This document shows, in pieces, positions 1 to 8,597 of a stretch of DNA of 64,000 nt. Location: positions 3,092,501-3,156,500 of the forward strand of contig NZ_CP048815.1 in NCBI RefSeq assembly GCF_010977555.1, read 5' to 3'. The position numbers and the translations under genes are program-made. This DNA comes from Caulobacter rhizosphaerae (lineage in GTDB: Bacteria; Pseudomonadota; Alphaproteobacteria; Caulobacterales; Caulobacteraceae). Numbering within the stretch: position 1 is the first letter of the stretch; every line of letters begins with the position of its first letter. The notes beneath the pieces were generated by a model. It saw only the letters and a list, made by a program, of their open reading frames with translations, was not told the origin of the DNA and did not search any database.

Positions 1-212
1 GCATGTCGATCCCCGGCGACGTCTCGGTGATCGGCTATGACGACGTGCCGTTCGCCCGCTATTCGCGCCCGGCGCTGAGCACCATCTCGCAGGACACCGC
101 CAAGGCCGGGCGGCTGATGGTGTCCAAGCTGCTGGACGCCAGCGGTCAGGGCGCCAGCCGCTCGGAACGCGTGCCGACCGACCTGATCATCCGCGAGTCC
201 TGCGGAGGATAG
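1..212 (+). CDS. LacI-family transcriptional regulator, C-terminal end (partial)
   Basis: Only the last 70 or so residues are in the window; the gene enters from the left edge. The residues GDVSVIGYDDVPFARY followed by a PALSTI segment are typical of the periplasmic-binding-protein-like effector domain of LacI/GalR regulators, which bind a sugar or related effector and control transcription. The helix-turn-helix would lie upstream, outside the window. The protein stops with TAG at 210-212. The regulated genes cannot be seen from here. Confidence 0.85.
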   Translation, partial: MSIPGDVSVIGYDDVPFARYSRPALSTISQDTAKAGRLMVSKLLDASGQGASRSERVPTDLIIRESCGG

Positions 213-299
213 CCGCCAGCGCCGCCCCAGGTCGGCACGGCCCGTCCCGGCATTCCGTCAGCCGAGCTACCGTCGCGACTTGTCACTGCACATCCGCCC

Positions 300-1520
300 A
301 TGCTCATTCGGTCCATGGTCCAGACCCTGTCGCACAAGCAGGCCCGCCGTATCGCCCTGGCCGCCCAGGGGTTCGCGGATCGCCGCCCCGCCCAGCCGAA
401 CCGGCGCCATCTAATCGCCCTGATCGAGCGGCTGGCGGTCCTGCAGATCGACAGCGTCAACGTCGTCTCGCGCTCGCACTACCTGCCGCTGTTCTCGCGG
501 CTGGGCGCCTACCCCCGCGGCGCTCTGGAGGACCTGGCCTGGGGCCGGAAACCGACGCTGTTCGAATACTGGGGTCACGAGGCCTCGCTAATGCCGCTGG
601 ACCTTCAACCCCTGCTCCGCTGGCGAATGGAGGACGCGCGGCAAGGCGTCGGGGTCTGGAAAGGCGTCGCCCGGTTCCTGGCCGAGCACCGGCCGTTCAT
701 CGACAAGGTCCTGGCGGCCATTCACGAACGCGGCCCGCTGTCGGCGGGCGAGCTGGACCTGGGCGAGCGCGGCCAGGGCGGCTGGTGGGGCTGGAGCGAG
801 GCCAAGCGCGCGACCGAGTGCCTGTTCTGGGCCGGGGAACTGACCACCGCCACCCGGCGCGGAACCTTTGAACGCGTCTATGGCCTGCCCGAGGAAGTGT
901 TGCCGAAGGCGGTATGGTCCGCGCCGACCCCGTCTCGCGCCAAAGCCCATCGCGTCCTGCTGCGGCGCGCGGCCCGGGCCCTGGGCGTGGCTACCGAACG
1001 CGACCTGCGCGACTATTTCCGCATGGGATTGGCCGACGCGCGTCAAGGCGTCGCCGAACTGGTGGAGGCCGGCGACCTGACGCCGGTGACGGTCGAGGGC
1101 TGGGCCCAGCCGGCCTATCTGGCGCCCGGCGCGCGAACGCCGCGCAAGATCGCCGCCAACGCCCTGCTCTCGCCGTTCGACAACCTGATCTGGTTCCGCG
1201 AACGCGCCGAGCGACTGTTCGACGTCCGCATCCGGCTGGAAATCTACACCCCCGCCCACAAGCGCACCCACGGCTACTACGTGCTGCCCTTCCTGCAGGG
1301 CGAGGCGATCACCGCCCGGGTCGACCTGAAAGCCGACCGCAAGGCGGGCCTGCTCAGGGTGCTCTCGGCCCACAGCGAGCCCAGGGCGAATGCCGAGACG
1401 CCCGCCGCCCTGGCCGCCGAACTGCGGCTCATGGCGGCCTGGCTGGGCCTTGCCGGCGTCACCGTCGCCGCCAGTGGCGATCTCAGCTCGGCCCTGGCCG
1501 CGCAAACCGCCGACGATTGA
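300..1520 (+). CDS. AlkX/YcaQ-family winged-helix DNA glycosylase
   Basis: A 406-residue protein of the HTH_42 (YcaQ/AlkZ) family, whose characterised members remove bulky alkylated bases and unhook DNA interstrand crosslinks. The segment LAVLQIDSVNVV (residues 46-57) holds a Q-I-D triad at 49-51, which fits the Q-phi-D catalytic motif of the E. coli YcaQ/AlkX branch rather than Q-phi-Q of AlkZ. The family block WGHEASLMP follows at 91-99. Length is normal for the family. The ATG at 300 is used here; an in-frame ATG at 315 is an alternative. It reads toward the helicase gene, whose promoter overlaps this stop codon. The function is inferred from the family. Confidence 0.85.
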   Translation: MLIRSMVQTLSHKQARRIALAAQGFADRRPAQPNRRHLIALIERLAVLQIDSVNVVSRSHYLPLFSRLGAYPRGALEDLAWGRKPTLFEYWGHEASLMPLDLQPLLRWRMEDARQGVGVWKGVARFLAEHRPFIDKVLAAIHERGPLSAGELDLGERGQGGWWGWSEAKRATECLFWAGELTTATRRGTFERVYGLPEEVLPKAVWSAPTPSRAKAHRVLLRRAARALGVATERDLRDYFRMGLADARQGVAELVEAGDLTPVTVEGWAQPAYLAPGARTPRKIAANALLSPFDNLIWFRERAERLFDVRIRLEIYTPAHKRTHGYYVLPFLQGEAITARVDLKADRKAGLLRVLSAHSEPRANAETPAALAAELRLMAAWLGLAGVTVAASGDLSSALAAQTADD

Positions 1521-1544
1521 CTTTGGCGGGCCAAAGCCTATTTA
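1517..1544 (+). promoter_or_regulatory. Candidate sigma-70-type promoter for the DEAD-box helicase
   Basis: TTGACT at 1517-1522 and TATTTA at 1539-1544 are separated by 16 bases. The -35 overlaps the stop codon of the upstream glycosylase gene. The predicted leader is about 75 bases. This is sequence matching only. Confidence 0.45.
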
Positions 1545-1627
1545 TCCCCAGCTTCGGAGCAGGTCAGGCGAATCCGCGCCACCCGTTCGCCCAAATACGG
1601 GTGGCTCTGAATTTCAGCCAGAATGAC

Positions 1628-3499
1628 ATGACAGAATTTTCCGAACTCGGGCTTTCGCCCACGACCCTCCAAGCGGTCGCCGACACCGGCTATACGACCG
1701 CCACCCCGATCCAGGCCGCGGCCATCCCGGTGGCCCTAGCCGGTCAGGACGTGCTGGGCATCGCCCAGACGGGCACCGGCAAAACCGCCGCCTTCACCCT
1801 GCCGCTGATCGACAAGCTGATGAACGGCCGCGCCAAGGCCCGCATGCCGCGCGCGCTGGTCATCGCCCCGACCCGCGAACTGGCCGACCAGGTCGCCTCC
1901 AGCTTCGAGAAGTACGCCAAGGGCACCAAGCTCTCGTGGGCGCTGCTGATCGGCGGCGTGTCGTTCGGCGACCAGGAAAAGAAACTCGACCGCGGCGTCG
2001 ACGTGCTGATCGCCACCCCCGGCCGCCTGCTCGATCACTTCGAACGTGGCAAGCTGCTGATGACCGGCGTGCAGTTCCTGGTGGTCGACGAAGCCGACCG
2101 CATGCTCGACATGGGCTTCATTCCGGACATCGAGCGCATCTTCAAGATGACGCCGCCCAAGAAGCAGACCCTGTTCTTCTCGGCGACCATGCCGCCGGAA
2201 ATCACCCGTCTGACCAAGCAGTTCCTGAAAGATCCGGTGCGGATCGAGGCGGCGCGTCCGGCGACCACCAACGAGAACATCACCCAGCTGCTGGTCAAGG
2301 TGCCCTCCTCCGATCCGAAGGCCAAGCGCCTGGCGCTGCGGGCCCTGATCGAGAAGGCCCAGATCGAGACCGGCATCGTGTTCTGCAACCGCAAGACCGA
2401 AGTCGACATCGTCGCCAAGTCGCTGCGTTCGCACGGCTTCGACGCCGCCCCGATCCACGGCGACCTCGACCAGAGCCAGCGGATGAAGACCCTGGCGGAC
2501 TTCCGTTCGGGCGCCCTGAAGATCCTGGTGGCCTCGGACGTCGCCGCCCGCGGCCTGGACATCCCGGCCGTCAGCCACGTGTTCAACTACGACGTCCCGC
2601 ACCACGCCGACGACTACGTCCACCGCATCGGCCGCACCGGCCGCGCCGGGCGTTCGGGCATCACCTACATGCTGGTGACCCCCGCCGACGACAAGGGCTT
2701 CGACAAGGTGGTCAAGCTGATCGGCTCGACCCCGCAGGAAGAAAAGCTCGACCTCGACTATTCCAACGCCGTGACCGTGCGCCGCGAAGGCGACAGCAAG
2801 CGCGGCGGCGGTCGTGATCGCGACCGCTCGCGCGGCGGAGAGCGTGGGCGGGATCGCGATCGCAACCGCGCCCCGACCGAGCCCTCGGACGTCGCCGCCG
2901 CCAATCTCGACGCCGCCATCGCCGGCGAGCCGATCCCCTCGGCGCCTGGCGAACCGCTGGCCAAGCGTCCGGCGCGTTCGCGCAAGCCGCGCGGCGAAGC
3001 CGCTCCAGTCGTCGTCGCCGCTGAGGCTCCGGAAGTCGAAGCGCCCGCCGGCGAGAAGCCCCGGCGCGACCGTGGCGGCTCCTCGCGCGACCGCGGCCGC
3101 CAGCCGCGCGTCGAACAGGACGCCGTCGCCGAGCCGTCGATCGTCGAAGCCGCTCCCGCCGTCGAACGCGCCCCGCGCCCGGAACGCACCGAGGGCGACC
3201 GTCCTGCTCGCCGCGAACGCGGTCGTGACCGCGATCGCCGTCCCGAGCGGAGCGAACAACCCCGCCTCGAGGCCGAACGCGCGCCGCGTCCCGAACGCGC
3301 GCCGGAACGCGCCCCTGAACGCATTGAGGCCGAGCGCCCCGCGCGCGCCAACGCCCCGCTGCCGGTGCGCGGCGTCCAGCCGGTCCGCGGTCGCGAGGAC
3401 GACGACGACCGTCGCGTGGTGGGTTTCGGCAACGACACCCCCGCCTTCCTGATGCGCGCCCCGCCACGCTTGGCGCCGGTCAGCGACAGCGAAGACTAG
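1628..3499 (+). CDS. rhlE: DEAD-box ATP-dependent RNA helicase, RhlE-like
   Basis: A 623-residue RNA helicase. Visible motifs, in order: Q motif near residues 4-29 (F...TPIQ), motif I AQTGTGKT at 46-53, DEAD at 154-157, SAT at 185-187, and motif VI HRIGRTGRAGR at 332-342. After about residue 385 comes a tail of some 240 residues dominated by RGG-, RDRDR- and PERxPER-like stretches mixed with Ala/Glu runs, probably disordered and RNA-binding. Such helicases unwind structured RNA in ribosome assembly, cold adaptation or the degradosome. The ATG at 1628 was chosen because the Q motif follows at once; the open frame upstream overlaps the glycosylase gene. RhlE, rather than another DEAD-box paralogue, is a family-level judgement. 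Confidence 0.9.
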   Translation: MTEFSELGLSPTTLQAVADTGYTTATPIQAAAIPVALAGQDVLGIAQTGTGKTAAFTLPLIDKLMNGRAKARMPRALVIAPTRELADQVASSFEKYAKGTKLSWALLIGGVSFGDQEKKLDRGVDVLIATPGRLLDHFERGKLLMTGVQFLVVDEADRMLDMGFIPDIERIFKMTPPKKQTLFFSATMPPEITRLTKQFLKDPVRIEAARPATTNENITQLLVKVPSSDPKAKRLALRALIEKAQIETGIVFCNRKTEVDIVAKSLRSHGFDAAPIHGDLDQSQRMKTLADFRSGALKILVASDVAARGLDIPAVSHVFNYDVPHHADDYVHRIGRTGRAGRSGITYMLVTPADDKGFDKVVKLIGSTPQEEKLDLDYSNAVTVRREGDSKRGGGRDRDRSRGGERGRDRDRNRAPTEPSDVAAANLDAAIAGEPIPSAPGEPLAKRPARSRKPRGEAAPVVVAAEAPEVEAPAGEKPRRDRGGSSRDRGRQPRVEQDAVAEPSIVEAAPAVERAPRPERTEGDRPARRERGRDRDRRPERSEQPRLEAERAPRPERAPERAPERIEAERPARANAPLPVRGVQPVRGREDDDDRRVVGFGNDTPAFLMRAPPRLAPVSDSED

Positions 3500-3505
3500 G
3501 ATCCA

Positions 3506-3534
3506 GGGACACGCGAGGCTCGCGTGTCCCTTTT
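3506..3534. terminator. Intrinsic terminator between convergent helicase and GT61 genes
   Basis: An 11-bp perfect stem (3506-3516 with 3520-3530) and a 3-base loop are followed by TTTT on the plus strand. It lies between convergent genes, so it ends the helicase transcript and may also slow transcription from the other side. Confidence 0.8.
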
Positions 3535-3538
3535 CCGT

Positions 3539-4693
3539 TCAGAGCGCCGCGTCGACGAAGGCCAGGAAGTCGTCCAAGGCGAGCGCGTAGCCGAAACGAA
3601 AGCCGCGGCGGACACGATGGCGCCAAGCCACCGTGCGCGGATCGACCGGCGAGGCGCACACATAGCCGCGCCATTCCGCCCCCGCGCATCGGCTGGCCGC
3701 CCAGACCCACTGGCTCGTGAAGTTCTGCGGCTGGATCTCCACGATCCTGGCGCCCGGCGGGGCGAACAGGGCGTTGGTCATGGCCGCGCCCGTCGGCCCG
3801 ACCAGGACGTCCGCCTCCTGCATCATCTGGATCTGATCCGCCGCGCTCAGGCGCTCGGGCCTGACGATCTCGAAACCGCGCGCGCGCAACGCCGCCTCCA
3901 GCGCGGCCTCGTTGACCATCACCCGCATCGAATGGCCTCGGCGCGAGAAATAGAGCCGCCGTCCGCGCGTTCGAGGCGTCGGCGCCCTTGCCAGGATCCG
4001 CGCCCGGGTCCGCCCCAGCAGGTCTCCCGGACCGTGCAGATAGTGGTCCATGCTGGTGGCGTGGACGGCCGCGCCGATGCGGACCAGACCCGCCTTCACC
4101 TCCCGGACCGGCTTGCCCACCGCCATGGCGATCAGGTCTCGCTGCCACCCCTTCAGCGGCGGCGCGATCGGTGGGTAGCGCTCCAGCAGTCCCTGCTCAT
4201 CCAACGCCACGAGCGAAGGCAGGCAGTCGAGCACGAAGTGCCCGTAGTTGAAAACGCCGCCCCAGGCCAGGAACACGGCCGCCTGCTCGAAGACTGGCAG
4301 GGTGTCCGGGATCGTCAGGTGGGCGACGCCGTCCTCCACGCGGACGCCGGGCAGGCCCGCCAAGTCGGGCCATCGCTCCAGGGCCTCGCGGGCGGACGCC
4401 TTCAGCACCGTTCCATCCGGCGACAGGATCGCGCCAAAGCCTGGCAGATGCAGGACCTCGCGGGTCAAGCACAGGGAAACGGGTCGGGCGGACGGCGGGC
4501 GATGCTCGAACGACCAGACCGGCAGCGCGGGCCCGCCCAATTCAAAGGCTTCGGTCGCCGCCTCATCCCGCGCCGGCAGGTCCAGCCGCATGGCGCTTCG
4601 CGGCGTGCTCGTCCCCTGCTTGAAGGCCTCGGCGTGCGTCGCGGGCAGGACGCTGGTCTCTTCGACGATGCGCAGCGGCGTGGTCTGACCCAT
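3539..4693 (-). CDS. Glycosyltransferase family 61 protein
   Basis: A 384-residue protein with the hallmarks of GT61 (DUF563). NYGHFVLD at residues 149-156 corresponds to the family N-Y-x-H-x-x-x-D block; LYFSRRG lies near 248; LVGPTGAAMTN at 297-307, followed by APPGARIVEI, matches the G-x-x-G-A-x-x-T-N block. Members transfer sugars such as xylose or GlcNAc to glycans, and bacterial members are often linked to surface polysaccharides. No signal peptide or membrane segment is seen, so it is probably cytoplasmic. It is monocistronic here, transcribed away from the cyclase gene, with no other glycan gene beside it. The substrate is unknown. Confidence 0.85.
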   Translation of the reverse strand: MGQTTPLRIVEETSVLPATHAEAFKQGTSTPRSAMRLDLPARDEAATEAFELGGPALPVWSFEHRPPSARPVSLCLTREVLHLPGFGAILSPDGTVLKASAREALERWPDLAGLPGVRVEDGVAHLTIPDTLPVFEQAAVFLAWGGVFNYGHFVLDCLPSLVALDEQGLLERYPPIAPPLKGWQRDLIAMAVGKPVREVKAGLVRIGAAVHATSMDHYLHGPGDLLGRTRARILARAPTPRTRGRRLYFSRRGHSMRVMVNEAALEAALRARGFEIVRPERLSAADQIQMMQEADVLVGPTGAAMTNALFAPPGARIVEIQPQNFTSQWVWAASRCAGAEWRGYVCASPVDPRTVAWRHRVRRGFRFGYALALDDFLAFVDAAL

Positions 4694-5081
4694 CCCGGCT
4701 TTCGATCACGGGAATCAGTGCGGGTAAAGCTGCGGGCGGCGCGTTCACTTCGTCGAAGCGGCGCCCACGACCACTTCTCCCGCTTGGCCGCGCGACGTTC
4801 CGCCGCCAGGTCGTTTTGCCGCAGCTCGCGACCTTCTGCGCGTCAACGATCCGCAAAAGCGACGATCTGGACGCGATCCGAGGTTGAAATTGGCGGGCCC
4901 GTCCACGCTCAGGGCCGTCCAGACGGCCCACAAGTTCATCTTATCGCTGATAATCACGCTCACGAGGCTGGAGACCTGCAAGAGAACGCCGTTCGTTCTT
5001 AACGCGTCGTTTGAACTCTTCGGCCTAGATTGTGCGTCCAAGCGCGCATCCGGGCGATGCGGCGCTGCTGGGGGATTTAAG
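4694..5081. other. Divergent intergenic region between GT61 and GGDEF genes
   Basis: A 388-base gap that must hold promoters for both divergent genes. The clearest element is the palindrome TTATC-GCT-GATAA at 4941-4953, in a locally AT-richer patch. A CCTAGAT string at 5024-5030 could be a -10 for the cyclase gene, but no well-spaced -35 was found. Open frames here look like random GC-rich frames. Confidence 0.5.
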
Positions 5082-6143
5082 ATGTCGGACGTCGAGACCA
5101 CGCTGCGCGGCCCTGAGGCCTACAAGATCGCGGGCCGCGCCCTGAGTCTGATGGAACGCCATCAGGTGTGGCCGACCGCATTGAACTTCGAGCTGTGGAC
5201 TCATTTCGTCGCCGATCCGGACGGCGCCCTGGCCCGCGAGCTGACCCGACTGATCTCGCTGGGCGAACCGCTTACCGAGTCGCTCAGCGAAGAGCTGGCC
5301 GCCACCTACCTGCCCAAGGCCAAGCTGAACGAACAAATCCGCGACGCCGGCGACCTGCTGAGCAAGGAACTGGAGTCGGTCTCCAAGGCCATCCAGGACG
5401 CCCAGAAGAGCAACACCGCCTATGGCAGGACGCTGAACGGCGCGGCCAAGGAGCTGGACGCCTCGCAGGACGTCGACAAGATCAAGACCGTCGTCAGCGG
5501 CCTGGCCGAGGCGACCCGTCGCGTCCAGAAGGAAAACAAGTCGCTGGAGACCCGCCTGGCGGAATCCACCGCCGAAGTCGATCGCCTGCGCGAACACCTG
5601 GAGCAGGTTCGCCGCGACGCCACGACCGACGGGCTCACAAACCTGGCCAACCGCAAGGCCTTCGACGAAGAGCTGGACCGCGCCTGTTCGGAAGCCGACG
5701 AGGCCGGCGCCACGCTCTGTCTTGCGGTGCTCGACATCGACCACTTCAAGGGCTTCAACGACACCTGGGGCCACCAGACGGGCGACCAGGTCATCCGCTA
5801 CGTCGCCAGCGTCATCGGCCGGGTCGCCGCTCCGCCCCGCTTCGCCGCCCGCTACGGCGGCGAGGAGTTCGCGATGATCTTCCCGCGGGAGTCGGCCGCC
5901 CTGGTCGCCGGCACCCTGGAAGAGATCCGCGTCGAAGTGTCCTCGCGGATGCTCAAGCGCCGCTCGACCAATGAGGACCTGGGCGCGATCACCATTTCGT
6001 CGGGCTTCGCCGAGCGTCGTCCCGGCGAGAGCGGTCACTCGGTCATGGAACGGGCTGACGCGGCGCTCTACACGTCCAAGCGTGGCGGCCGCAACCGCGT
6101 CACCGCCGCCGAAACCAAGCCGGACTCGGCCAACGCCGCCTGA
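5082..6143 (+). CDS. dgcB: GGDEF diguanylate cyclase, DgcB-like
   Basis: A 353-residue soluble protein expected to make cyclic di-GMP from two GTP. The N-terminal 80 residues are helical with no recognised sensor domain, residues about 85-180 are a heptad-rich coiled coil suited to dimerisation, and the GGDEF domain fills 180-340 with active-site GGEEF at 259-263 and DIDHFKGFND upstream. The allosteric RxxD inhibition site is absent: the equivalent positions 250-253 read APPR. No membrane segment is present. The coiled-coil plus GGDEF layout and the DEAD-helicase and GT61 neighbours resemble the Caulobacter dgcB locus, so the symbol is a reasoned guess. The ATG at 5082 begins MSDVETTLRG. Confidence 0.85.
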   Translation: MSDVETTLRGPEAYKIAGRALSLMERHQVWPTALNFELWTHFVADPDGALARELTRLISLGEPLTESLSEELAATYLPKAKLNEQIRDAGDLLSKELESVSKAIQDAQKSNTAYGRTLNGAAKELDASQDVDKIKTVVSGLAEATRRVQKENKSLETRLAESTAEVDRLREHLEQVRRDATTDGLTNLANRKAFDEELDRACSEADEAGATLCLAVLDIDHFKGFNDTWGHQTGDQVIRYVASVIGRVAAPPRFAARYGGEEFAMIFPRESAALVAGTLEEIRVEVSSRMLKRRSTNEDLGAITISSGFAERRPGESGHSVMERADAALYTSKRGGRNRVTAAETKPDSANAA

Positions 6144-6241
6144 TCGACGGCCGGCGCTGGCGACCCATAATTTTCCTGGCGTTCCCCAAGGTTAGTCGCG
6201 CCTAGACTCCCGGCGCGACGGCAACGTCTTGGGAGGACGCC

Positions 6242-7042
6242 ATGACCTACGAAAAGATCCGGCTCAAGGCCGCCGACGGCGTGGCTGTCATCACCCTTGC
6301 CGATCCCGCCACGCTCAACGCAGCCGGCGTGGACATGGCCAGCGAACTGGCCCGGGCCTTCGGCGCGATCGCGGCCGGCGAGGTCGAGGCGCGCGCCGTG
6401 ATCCTGACCGGCGAAGGCCGAGGCTTCTGTTCGGGCGCCAACCTGGCGGGCGGGGCGACCGGTCGCGAGCCGGACAGCGACGGCAAGCCCGACGTGGGCG
6501 CGGCCCTGGAAAGCACCTATAATCCGCTGGTCGACCTACTGCGCGGCTTCCCGCTGCCGATCGTAACCGCGGTCAACGGGGCGGCGGCCGGCATCGGCTG
6601 CTCGCTGGCCCTTCTAGGGGACATCATCGTGGCGGCCGAGAGCGCCTATTTCCTGCAGGCCTTCCGCCGCATTGGCCTGGTGCCGGATGGCGGCTCGACC
6701 TACCTGCTGCCGCGCCTGGTGGGCAAGGCCAGGGCGATGGAGATGATGTTGCTGGGCGACAAGATCCCGGCGGCGACAGCATTGTCCTGGGGCCTGATCA
6801 ATCGCTGCGTGCCCGACGCCGAACTGATGACGACCGCCTCGGCCATCGCCCAGGACCTGGCCAGTGGTCCAGCCGCCCTCTCGATCATCCGCAAGCTGGT
6901 CTGGGACAGCCTCGACGCCGACTGGGGGCCCCAACTGCATGCCGAGCGCCATGGGCAGAAGGCGGCAGGCAAGACCGACGATTTCATCGAGGGCGTCAGC
7001 GCCTTCCTGCAGAAGCGCCCGGCCGCGTTCAGGGGACGGTGA
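6242..7042 (+). CDS. Enoyl-CoA hydratase/isomerase family protein
   Basis: A 266-residue crotonase-fold enzyme. GEGRGFCSGANLAGG near residue 57 and NGAAAGIGCSLAL near 104 are the two oxyanion-hole segments, and an acidic residue occurs in the segment after IGLVPDGGSTYLLPRL. Such enzymes hydrate trans-2-enoyl-CoA in beta-oxidation or related acyl-CoA pathways. GGGAGGA lies 6 bases before the ATG. No other fatty-acid gene is adjacent, although an acyl-CoA ligase lies 3 kb downstream. The exact substrate cannot be told from sequence. It is convergent with the Coq10-like gene. Confidence 0.85.
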   Translation: MTYEKIRLKAADGVAVITLADPATLNAAGVDMASELARAFGAIAAGEVEARAVILTGEGRGFCSGANLAGGATGREPDSDGKPDVGAALESTYNPLVDLLRGFPLPIVTAVNGAAAGIGCSLALLGDIIVAAESAYFLQAFRRIGLVPDGGSTYLLPRLVGKARAMEMMLLGDKIPAATALSWGLINRCVPDAELMTTASAIAQDLASGPAALSIIRKLVWDSLDADWGPQLHAERHGQKAAGKTDDFIEGVSAFLQKRPAAFRGR

Positions 7043-7072
7043 CGGGACATGCCATAGCGGCGTCACCGCGGC

Positions 7073-7525
7073 CTAGGCTTTCGGACCATAGATCGCCCGG
7101 GCGCGGTCTTCGAAACAGCCGATCAGGGTGTTGGCCGCTCGATCCAGGTTCGCGGCCAGCATGGCGTCGAGGATCCTGGACTTGAACGCGAAGTCGATGA
7201 CGAACTCCACGGTCGCGCCGTCCTCGTGCGGCAGGAAGCGCCACTGGTTCGAGAGGCGCTTGAACGGGCCGTACAGCAGGCCGACGTCCACCGTCAGCGC
7301 CGCCGCGTCGCGCCGAACCCGGGTGGCGAACTTCTCGCGCAGGAACGAAAACCCGACCTGGGCCTCGGCGTCCACGGTCGAGACCTGGGCGTCGGCCCGG
7401 CCGTTCCAGGTGCGCATGGCCGTGATCCACGGCACGAACTGCGGATAGGCCTCTACGTCGCCGACCAGCGCGAAGAGCTGTTCGGGCGCATAGGGCAACA
7501 CCCGGGTGACGACATGGCGGTGCAA
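7073..7525 (-). CDS. Coq10/RatA-like START-domain ubiquinone-binding protein
   Basis: A 150-residue single-domain polyketide cyclase/START-like protein. The opening VLPYAPEQLFALVGDVEAYPQFVPW and the final helix with CFEDRARAIYG are typical of the Coq10/RatA family (older annotations: oligoketide cyclase). Alphaproteobacterial members are thought to bind ubiquinone or another polyprenyl lipid and support respiration. The start codon lies 5 bases after the stop of lipA, so the two are co-transcribed. The lipA-coq10 pairing is common in this class. The toxin name RatA comes from E. coli, and no toxin role is implied here. Confidence 0.8.
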   Translation of the reverse strand: MHRHVVTRVLPYAPEQLFALVGDVEAYPQFVPWITAMRTWNGRADAQVSTVDAEAQVGFSFLREKFATRVRRDAAALTVDVGLLYGPFKRLSNQWRFLPHEDGATVEFVIDFAFKSRILDAMLAANLDRAANTLIGCFEDRARAIYGPKA

Positions 7526-7530
7526 GCGCC

Positions 7531-8523
7531 CTAGCCCGCCTTGGCGTCCAGCGCCCGGCGCGCGGCCTGCAGCTTGGCGAAGTCCTCGCCGGCGTGATGC
7601 GACGAGCGCGTCAGGGGGCTGGCCGAGACCATCAGGAAGCCCTTGGCCCGGGCGATGGCCTCGTAGGCCTTGAACTCGTCCGGGGTCACGAAGCGGTCGA
7701 TCGCGGCGTGCTTGCGGGTGGGCTGCAGGTACTGGCCGATGGTGATGAAATCGACGCCGGCCGAGCGCATGTCGTCCATCACCTGCATGACCTCTTCCTT
7801 GGTCTCGCCCAGGCCGACCATCAGGCCCGACTTGGTGAACTGGGAAGGATCACGCTCCTTGACCCGCTCCAGCAGGCGCAGGGAGTGATAGTAGCGGGCG
7901 CCGGGGCGGATCTTCAGATAGAGCCGCGGCACGGTTTCCAGGTTGTGGTTGAAGACGTCCGGGCGGGCGTCGATCACCACGTTCTCGGCCCGGTCCTTGC
8001 GCAGGAAGTCCGGGGTCAGGATCTCGATCGTCGTGCCCGGCGCGGCGGCGCGGATGGCCAGGACCACTTCGGCGAAGTGCTGGGCGCCGCCGTCGGCCAG
8101 GTCGTCACGATCGACCGAGGTGATGACGACGTGCTTGAGGCCCATCTTGGCGACGGCCTCGGCCACCCGGCGCGGCTCATCGGCGTCCAGGGCGTTGGGC
8201 AGGCCGGTGGTCACGTTGCAGAAGGCGCAGGCCCGGGTGCAGATCTCGCCCATGATCATCATGGTCGCGTGCTTCTGGCTCCAGCACTCGCCGATGTTCG
8301 GGCAGGCCGCTTCCTCGCAGACCGTGGTCAGCTTGTGGTCTCGGACGATGCCGCGGGTCTCGTTGTAGCCGGGCGAGCCTGGCGCACGGACGCGCAGCCA
8401 CTCGGGCTTGCGCAGGACCGGCGTGTCGGGTCGGTTCTGCTTTTCGGGGTGGCGGACAGCGCGGTCTTCGGAAGAGCGGGGCTCGGAAGCGCGGGCGTTC
8501 AGCGTGTCGATCAGGGTGACCAT
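7531..8523 (-). CDS. lipA: Lipoyl synthase
   Basis: A 330-residue radical SAM enzyme that inserts two sulfur atoms into protein-bound octanoyl groups to make lipoyl cofactor. Three cysteines of the auxiliary iron-sulfur cluster are at 69, 74 and 80 ([12 protein letters not shown]), and the radical SAM CxxxCxxC is at 95, 99 and 102 (CTRACAFC). Length is typical. Its product is needed by the PDH E2 and E1 beta lipoyl domains encoded 6-9 kb away. It leads a two-gene operon with the Coq10-like gene. Confidence 0.96.
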   Translation of the reverse strand: MVTLIDTLNARASEPRSSEDRAVRHPEKQNRPDTPVLRKPEWLRVRAPGSPGYNETRGIVRDHKLTTVCEEAACPNIGECWSQKHATMMIMGEICTRACAFCNVTTGLPNALDADEPRRVAEAVAKMGLKHVVITSVDRDDLADGGAQHFAEVVLAIRAAAPGTTIEILTPDFLRKDRAENVVIDARPDVFNHNLETVPRLYLKIRPGARYYHSLRLLERVKERDPSQFTKSGLMVGLGETKEEVMQVMDDMRSAGVDFITIGQYLQPTRKHAAIDRFVTPDEFKAYEAIARAKGFLMVSASPLTRSSHHAGEDFAKLQAARRALDAKAG

Positions 8524-8597
8524 GACGGCCTAGATCGGCCTTCTTGGCCTCCGGATCAAGCATGCGTTCTTGCATGTGACGCAAAGGCGCGAAATGA

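Noticed and set aside
1736..3259. A 507-residue open frame on the minus strand across the helicase gene
   Set aside because: It is antisense to a clear DEAD-box gene, has Gly/Val/Asp-rich low-complexity composition typical of GC-rich shadow frames, and no motif.
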